Shown: in pieces, positions 59,072 through 64,000 of the stretch | How positions within the stretch are numbered: the stretch's first letter is position 1 | Layout: every line of letters starts with the position of its first letter | DNA from: Akanthomyces muscarius | Lineage: Eukaryota > Ascomycota > Sordariomycetes > Hypocreales > Cordycipitaceae | Assembly (NCBI RefSeq): GCF_028009165.1 | Contig: NC_079241.1 | Span: forward strand, 4,092,001-4,156,000 | Reading direction: 5' to 3' | DNA: 64,000 nucleotides | The notes under the pieces: model-generated | Told to the model about the DNA's origin: nothing | The model's input: only the letters and a program-made list of their open reading frames with translations | The model's database searches: none | Position numbers and translations under genes: made by a program

Positions 59072-59083
59072 ATGAACGCTTAA
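59072..59083 (+). promoter_or_regulatory. Minimal upstream ORF directly before the RBR gene
   Basis: ATG AAC GCT TAA ends one base before the ATG of the RBR ligase at 59085. If transcribed in the leader, ribosomes would have to skip it or re-initiate almost at once. Confidence 0.4.
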
Positions 59084-59084
59084 A

Positions 59085-61013
59085 ATGGTGTCCCTCGGTA
59101 TCCTTTCGTCTAGCGACAAGGCGTCAGCGAACCGATCCAAGTCCGCCCACGCAGAGTCCGAGCTGCTACCAGACTACATCCACGACGCCGCGCAGCTACC
59201 ATGTGTCCCACCCGAGCGGCCCGACCTCCATCAGCTCAACAGCTGCCTCGAGGCGCTGGCCGCCGTGTTCCCCGACATCCAGATCGAAGTCTTTCGCGAG
59301 CTACTGTCCAACTTTGATGGCGAGTCGCGGCTCGCCCTCGTCGCGGATGCGCTGCTTAAGAACCGCGTCACATGGGTCAAGGGCCGCTGGCGAGTCCCTG
59401 ACAAGGACGACCCGGCCGGCCCGGCCGTGCCCCGACCCGACGCATTTCGAAGCCCCGAGTACAAAAAGGCGGTGCGCACGCTCGCCTGGCAAGAGTTTCG
59501 CGGCCTGTCTCGTTCTGCGATTGACGGTGTCCTTGCCGAGTCCAACTACTCGTACCTCGAAGCCCGCCGCACCCTCACCACGCTGTCGTCCAAGTCGTGG
59601 CGGTTTACGATATCCTCCATCTTCTTTCGACGAAAGCCAATAGCCACCGGAGAGGCCGAGAACCACCCACTCGTCGTTTGGAAATCCAGCGGGCAGGGCT
59701 CTATCCTACCCACCATTCGTGCAACCGGTAGCGCCGAACTGGACAGAGAGCTCTACGAAACGCTGGTGGCACCGTTAAAGGCACGAGACAGGGAGTCCAA
59801 GGAGGCTACCGATCGCGAGTTGGCCCAAACATTGAACCAACAGGAAGCAGAAGAGGCCGGGGCTATATATGAGTGCGGATGCTGCTTCACCACGGCCCCG
59901 TTTGAAGAAATGACTTCGTGCACGAAATCCGGGCACATGACTTGCTTCAACTGTGTGCGCCACTCTATAAAGGAAGCACTCTTCGGGCAGGGCTGGCAGA
60001 GCAGCGTCAACGCCGCGACGGGTACGCTCAAGTGCCTATCTACCGAGGGTGATCGATGTCCTGGGCAGGTCCCATACGAGCAGCTTCAGCAGGCCATGAT
60101 GCAGCAAAAGAGTGGCGCCGAAATGCTACTCAAACTAGATCGTCGCTTGGCAGACCACGGTCTGATTGAGTCTAGGCTCCCCCTGATTCGATGTCCTTTT
60201 TGCAACTATGCGGAAATCGACGACCTGTACGTGCCGGCGGAGGAGGCTCGACTTCGCATCCGATTCGACAGCGGCTACCAGATGCTGTTTCTCGGAGCCA
60301 CAGCAATTGCGATGCTTCTGCTGCTTCCAGCCATTCTCATCGTCATGCTGCTCTGCGCCGTTGTGGCTGCATACGTCCCGCTGGCCCCGTATCTCAAGGA
60401 GCACTGGACGCGGGCAGTCGGCCGACACAGCCGCCGACGGCGCGGCCTCAAGTTTACCTGCCAGAGTCCCGAATGCAAGCGCGTCTCGTGTCTCTCGTGC
60501 CACAAGTCCTGGAAGGATATTCACATCTGCCACGAGTCATCGCTGGTCGCGCTGCGCACCCAGGTCGAGCAGGCCATGAGCATGGCGGTCAAACGCGTAT
60601 GCCCCAGATGCAGCACGTCATTTGTCAAGAATTCTGGCTGCAACAAGCTCACCTGCCCCTGCGGATACAAGATGTGCTACGTTTGCCGCGCCGATATAGG
60701 TGAAGAGGGCTACCGCCACTTTTGCGATCACTTTCGTCCCGACGGCGACCCGAGGCTTTGCAAGGAGTGCGATCGCTGCAACCTGTGGGAGTCGGAAGAC
60801 ACGGACCGCATACTGCGCGAGGCGCGGGAAGACGCGGAGCGCAGGTGGAAAGACATGGAGAAGAGAGAGCTGTCCGGTAGCGAAAAGGCCTTTTTGGCCA
60901 CGGGCTATATAAACAAGAGCCACGATGTTGGTCTGCGCAAGCTACTGCGGCGCGGCCAGCTTCCCACACCCGCCGAAGTGTGCGACTTGGTGATTGACAC
61001 TGTTTTCATTTAG
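59085..61013 (+). CDS. RING-IBR-RING (RBR) ubiquitin ligase, RNF216/TRIAD3-like, with membrane insertion
   Basis: Single exon, 642 aa. Seen: a CUE-like helix pair near residues 52-90 (LEALAAVFPDIQIEVFRELL), RING1 from about 264 (CGCC ... SGHMTCFNC ... RCPGQ), the start of an IBR at about 369 (RCPFCNYAEID), then about 74 inserted residues with a strongly hydrophobic stretch at about 398-437 containing a central Pro, then the rest of the IBR (TCQSPECKRVSCLSCHKSWKDIHICHE), and RING2 from about 505 (CPRCSTSFVKNSGCNKLTCPCGYKMCYVC) followed by the His/Cys-rich HFCDHF and LCKECDRCNLWE seen after RING2 in RNF216. Known: RBR ligases form a thioester on a RING2 cysteine before transfer to substrate; here the likely one is in CNKLTC. 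The insertion suggests a membrane-bound form. Tail to tail with the carrier gene. Confidence 0.9.
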   Translation: MVSLGILSSSDKASANRSKSAHAESELLPDYIHDAAQLPCVPPERPDLHQLNSCLEALAAVFPDIQIEVFRELLSNFDGESRLALVADALLKNRVTWVKGRWRVPDKDDPAGPAVPRPDAFRSPEYKKAVRTLAWQEFRGLSRSAIDGVLAESNYSYLEARRTLTTLSSKSWRFTISSIFFRRKPIATGEAENHPLVVWKSSGQGSILPTIRATGSAELDRELYETLVAPLKARDRESKEATDRELAQTLNQQEAEEAGAIYECGCCFTTAPFEEMTSCTKSGHMTCFNCVRHSIKEALFGQGWQSSVNAATGTLKCLSTEGDRCPGQVPYEQLQQAMMQQKSGAEMLLKLDRRLADHGLIESRLPLIRCPFCNYAEIDDLYVPAEEARLRIRFDSGYQMLFLGATAIAMLLLLPAILIVMLLCAVVAAYVPLAPYLKEHWTRAVGRHSRRRRGLKFTCQSPECKRVSCLSCHKSWKDIHICHESSLVALRTQVEQAMSMAVKRVCPRCSTSFVKNSGCNKLTCPCGYKMCYVCRADIGEEGYRHFCDHFRPDGDPRLCKECDRCNLWESEDTDRILREAREDAERRWKDMEKRELSGSEKAFLATGYINKSHDVGLRKLLRRGQLPTPAEVCDLVIDTVFI

Positions 61014-61168
61014 TCATGACTTACGAAGCGTTGATTGCATACCCTACGAATTATAATAGACATCAATATGAAGCATTCCTTTCAAGCAGTGTATTCATGT
61101 CTATATCTAGAATTATGCGCAAGTGCTTTTACAATGCCCAGCCCAACAGTACTCCGCAGTCGTACTCA

Positions 61169-62226
61169 TCACAGGTCGGCCTTGCCAAAGGCCTTGTTCA
61201 TGGCATTGTGAGCCAGCTCGACACCCAAGAACGTGGCGGCGTTGGCAGGCACAGCACGCGCCAGCGCAGGGCCGAAGCCCGGGAAGAAGGCCTTGAAGCC
61301 ACCACGTCCGTACAGCTCGCGAATCACGCCGCCCAGCGTGACGTTGCCCTCGGCCGTCTGGAGGCGCGACTTGACCGTGTCGACCGGGAAGACGGGGATC
61401 CACATGGCGATGCCCGCCGCGCCACCGGCCGCGATGATGGCGCCGATGCTCAGGTCGCCCGTGGGCCGGCCGGTGACGGGGTCCTTGGGGCTGAGCTTGC
61501 GCTTGATGTACTCGTAGGCGGCAAAGTAGGCGGCGGAGCCGGGCCCGTCGCGGGCGAGGGTGGCTACGCTACCGCGGAAGACGCTGCGCAGGCCGCCCTC
61601 CCTGTAGAGCTGGCGGACGACGTCGACGCCGCCGTTGTACTTTGGCTTCTCGCCGGCCGCGAGCGGCTTCTGGCCCTGGACCTGGAGGATGACCTTGACG
61701 CGCTCGAAGGGCGCGGTGATGGCGGTCATGGGGATGGCGGAGAGGAAGCCGGCGGCCGAGACCTGACCGATGGAGAGGCCCTCGGGGCCGACGTTGGAGA
61801 CGCTGGTGACTATTTGCTTGCCGACACCGTAGCCCCAGAACGAAACGGCGACTGACTTGTTAGCGGGAGCGTGCTTGCGCGGGAGGTGGAGGCGGACGTA
61901 CACATGGGCGTCACGCCGACGAGCGGCGCGCTGACACCGGCGTAGAGGCCGCGGCGCAGGCCGTCGCGGGCCACGCTCTTCTTGACGACGTCGATGGCGG
62001 ACGAGTAGACGCCGCTCTCGGCCGTCTGCAGGCGGACCTTGACCAGGTCAAAGGGGTGGCCGACGACGACGGCGCAGACGCCGCCGACGGCGCCGGCGCC
62101 CGTGTCGCGCAGCTGGTTGAGCAGGCCCGAGGCGGCCTTGGCCTTGACCTGCTCGGCGTCGGGCAGCTTCTGCTCGATCTGGGCGACGGCCTCTGTGGTG
62201 GCGGAGGAGGATCCTGACGTGGGCAT
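61169..62226 (-). CDS. CRC1: Mitochondrial carnitine/acylcarnitine carrier
   Basis: Two exons on the minus strand: 62226-61902 and 61851-61169 (335 aa); intron 61901-61852, 50 bp. Known: Crc1 (AcuH in Aspergillus) is a six-helix carrier of the inner mitochondrial membrane exchanging acylcarnitine for carnitine, linking peroxisomal or cytosolic acyl units to mitochondrial oxidation. Seen: three carrier repeats with signatures PFDLVKVRLQ (P58), PFERVKVILQ (P156) and PVDTVKSRLQ (P264), plus GAVGGVCAVVVGHPFD and TPMFAVSFWGYGVGK (joined over the intron), typical of the carnitine carrier branch. The start at 62226 (MPTSGSSSATTE) gives a family-like length; the frame stays open to an ATG at 62406, which would add 60 polar, His/Ser-rich residues and cannot be excluded. 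Confidence 0.93.
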
Positions 62227-63083
62227 CGTGACTGGCTGTGACGGGAAGTTGAGAGGAGAGGGATTGGCGTCTGTCGAGGCTGTCTTGACAAGCTCGGAAC
62301 CGTGGTGTTCGAGTTCCCCAGATTTTCGAGCGTTCGGTTCGTGCGCTGGGGCCGAGGCAATGTGAACGTGGGGCGCGGAGCTTTTTTGTTTGCTAGTCGG
62401 GTCCAAACGCGCAGAAGCGAGGAGGATGGAGAGGAGAAGGAGCGCGTGCGAGCAATTGACGAGACGGAAAGAAGGGAAACAGTATCAGGAGGTGGGAAGA
62501 GAGAAATTAATTTGTCGTGGGAGGGTAAGGTAAGATGTGGTTGCGTTGGCGTGCTGCAGCGACAACGGCGGAACGAGTGGTGTGGTAGGGATTGTGACGT
62601 AGCAGCCAGTCAGATGCTGTATTTTCTGCTGCAGCATGCACGACTACTGGTGAACATAGCGTACCTAATAGTAAGGCCAGGGCCCGTCTTAGTAAAGCCG
62701 CAGCAGCCAGTGGCTTGCATTGGCTGGTCTTACAGCGCCATCTCGCCGATTTACAGCAGCCCCAGGCCCTCTAGCGTCACTCGGCAATGGGGGATGTAAC
62801 CGCTGCAAGGTAGTAGGTAGTCTGCTAGGCCAGCCACTAAACCGGTCTGAGCCACCGCCCCTGGCCTTCCCGGCGGTAGCCTCTCGGTAACCAAGGCGGT
62901 CGCCGGTCACCGGCCGTCGTGGCTGGGCGGCAGACGGTTGCTGGTCTGTGTGGCAGGACAGAATCTTCTCAGCGTATAAAACAAAGGCTCTCGATCCCAG
63001 TTGTTTTAGTACTGCGAGCTCGGTTGGAGGGTGGTTTACGCGGAGGTGTTTCGCGGAGTAGTGGTATTGTTACGGGACAGTAA

Positions 63084-63114
63084 CACGGAGGACTCAGTCC
63101 ACCAGTACTCCGTG
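63084..63114. repeat. Nested inverted repeat
   Basis: CACGGAG at 63084-63090 pairs with CTCCGTG at 63108-63114. Inside is the palindrome GGACTCAGTCC (63090-63100). Could be a hairpin or a dimeric protein site; function unknown. Confidence 0.5.
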
Positions 63115-63644
63115 ACTTTGCTTAACAAATCACCCAATAGCGCCGATACTGTTTACAACTCGTCCGTGTCCGGCATCACGAGGCTCGTGTCGCAGGCTGC
63201 GCTCCGTGGCGGCAAGGCCGTGGTTGTCTCTTCATGGGAGTGGGCTCTCTCTCTGCCCCGGTTTGCGGCCGACGGTACGGAAGCGCAGTGTAAGGTCGGC
63301 CAGGATGGGGACAATCTCGAAAACGACGGGGTTTGTGAGCACGTCGGGAGCTGGCTGGAGTAGATATATACTGTAATAAAAAACCGCTTGGATGTTTTGT
63401 AGAGATATCTTTTCAACTGCATGCGCTGGTTACAGCAATAGAAAAGGCTTAGTGTTTATTGTGCGATGTTGCACGACCCCATGGTGCCATCTCCGGCTGT
63501 CCGACGCACGACAAACTTCCTCGGCTGTCACTGGCCTGTCCGTCCGTCAAACCCCGGCCGCGTCTGCGGATCAGATCTGGCTCGGTCGACGGCGCACTCC
63601 ACCACAGGTCGACAGCACTTCTTTCTAAACGCCGTGGCAAAGAA

Positions 63645-63990
63645 GGACGCCGGCGGCTGTCAGCCACTATGCAAAGAATGAAATTGAAGAAGACTAAGAA
63701 AAACAATACAAGTAAGGAGAAATAGGAGAAAATAGGAAGAATAAGAGAGGATTAGAAGGTAAGGGGATAATTATAGGTCAACGAATCAACAAGCCACTAC
63801 TTCTATTGCTTTGAGCGGCGTCTTTTTGTATCATCCACCTAGGTGTATTCTCGGAGGCAAAAATCGCAGTTAGCTTGAGTGATGACCAAAGAGAGACTTT
63901 GTTGATGAGACCTTGTATAATTTCTTGGCCATCTATTGACTTCGTCGCCAGTGTCCTTTTCCAAAAGACGGACGTCCGACGAAACGTCAA
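63645..63990 (+). repeat. Polypurine element, copy C, least mutated
   Basis: A 26-nt segment at 63645-63670 aligns with copies A (1847-1872, opposite strand) and B (56721-56738). It is followed by a purine tract of AGGAGAAATAGGAGAAAATAG-like units to about 63765 and then by unique sequence that includes a 70-codon minus-strand open frame (63990-63778), possibly an element remnant. It is the GC-richest of the three copies, as expected for the least RIP-affected one. The right boundary is not known. Confidence 0.45.
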
Positions 63991-64000
63991 ATTTATTGCC

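Larger units (their letters stand above)
62227..64000. other. Right-edge region: carrier promoter and repeat relics
   Basis: About 1.8 kb. The first 300 bp are the carrier's leader and promoter (purine-rich on the plus strand at 62401-62530). An inverted repeat CACGGAG/CTCCGTG with a nested GGACTCAGTCC lies at 63084-63114. A degenerate repeat copy starts at 63645. A short open frame at 63031-63363 has no recognisable domain. No credible gene. Confidence 0.5.

Noticed and set aside
57717..62226. Possible biosynthetic gene cluster around the LaeA-like methyltransferase
   Set aside because: Neighbours are a ubiquitin ligase, a carnitine carrier and glycogen phosphorylase; no PKS, NRPS, terpene synthase or pathway transporter is adjacent.
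63031..63363. 110-codon plus-strand open frame near the right edge
   Set aside because: Begins at a GTG rather than an ATG, no domain, spans an inverted repeat; not supported as a gene.

Overview
The window is nuclear DNA of a filamentous ascomycete, most likely a Sordariomycete of the order Hypocreales. The genes carry short GT-AG introns of about 45-100 bp with CTAAC/CTRAC-type branch sites. The proteins look typically fungal (Hog1, glycogen phosphorylase, Ybt1-like ABCC pump, GRAM/VASt protein, nudA-type dynein, LaeA-like methyltransferase). Intergenic DNA carries pyrimidine-rich leaders, TACCTAGGTA-type motifs and long homopolymers. The order-level placement is an inference from overall style, not from a search.

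Layout. 1-260: N-terminus of a Msc2-like zinc transporter (-), cut by the window edge. 2.6-7.5 kb: compact block with ALG1 (+), a UBE2G1-type E2 (-), SNU23 (-) and DPH5 (+); SNU23/DPH5 are head to head over 210 bp and ALG1/E2 are tail to tail. 8.6-14.6 kb: F-box-like protein (+) and a GRAM-VASt sterol-transfer-type protein (+). 17.6-19.7 kb: Gln/His-rich FAR1-domain protein (+). 21.0-34.2 kb: cytoplasmic dynein heavy chain (+), 4345 residues, with one 12.7-kb exon. 36.6-38.8 kb: DUF1774 membrane protein (+) and mitochondrial phosphopantetheinyl transferase (+). 40.7-45.4 kb: full-length ABCC transporter (+). 46.2-47.8 kb: unrecognised coiled-coil protein (-). 48.4-50.0 kb: HOG1 MAP kinase (-, 9 exons). 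52.7-55.7 kb: glycogen phosphorylase (-, with a GC-AG intron). 57.7-62.2 kb: LaeA-like methyltransferase (+), RNF216-type RBR ubiquitin ligase with a membrane insertion (+), carnitine/acylcarnitine carrier (-).

Most genes are housekeeping and not functionally clustered. The one suggestive neighbourhood is HOG1 beside glycogen phosphorylase: in yeast GPH1 is a stress-induced gene under Hog1/STRE control. No biosynthetic cluster, virus, CRISPR array, rRNA gene or convincing tRNA was recognised by eye. The most unusual points are three dispersed copies of a polypurine/polypyrimidine element whose differences are all C-to-T/G-to-A transitions (a RIP-like pattern), the RBR ligase whose IBR domain is split by a hydrophobic hairpin, and several exons or introns that an automatic annotation could miss (9-nt and 19-nt first exons, an in-frame 57-nt intron, a GC donor).

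All exon boundaries were set by eye from splice consensus, frame continuity and protein-family continuity. Every model closes in frame.
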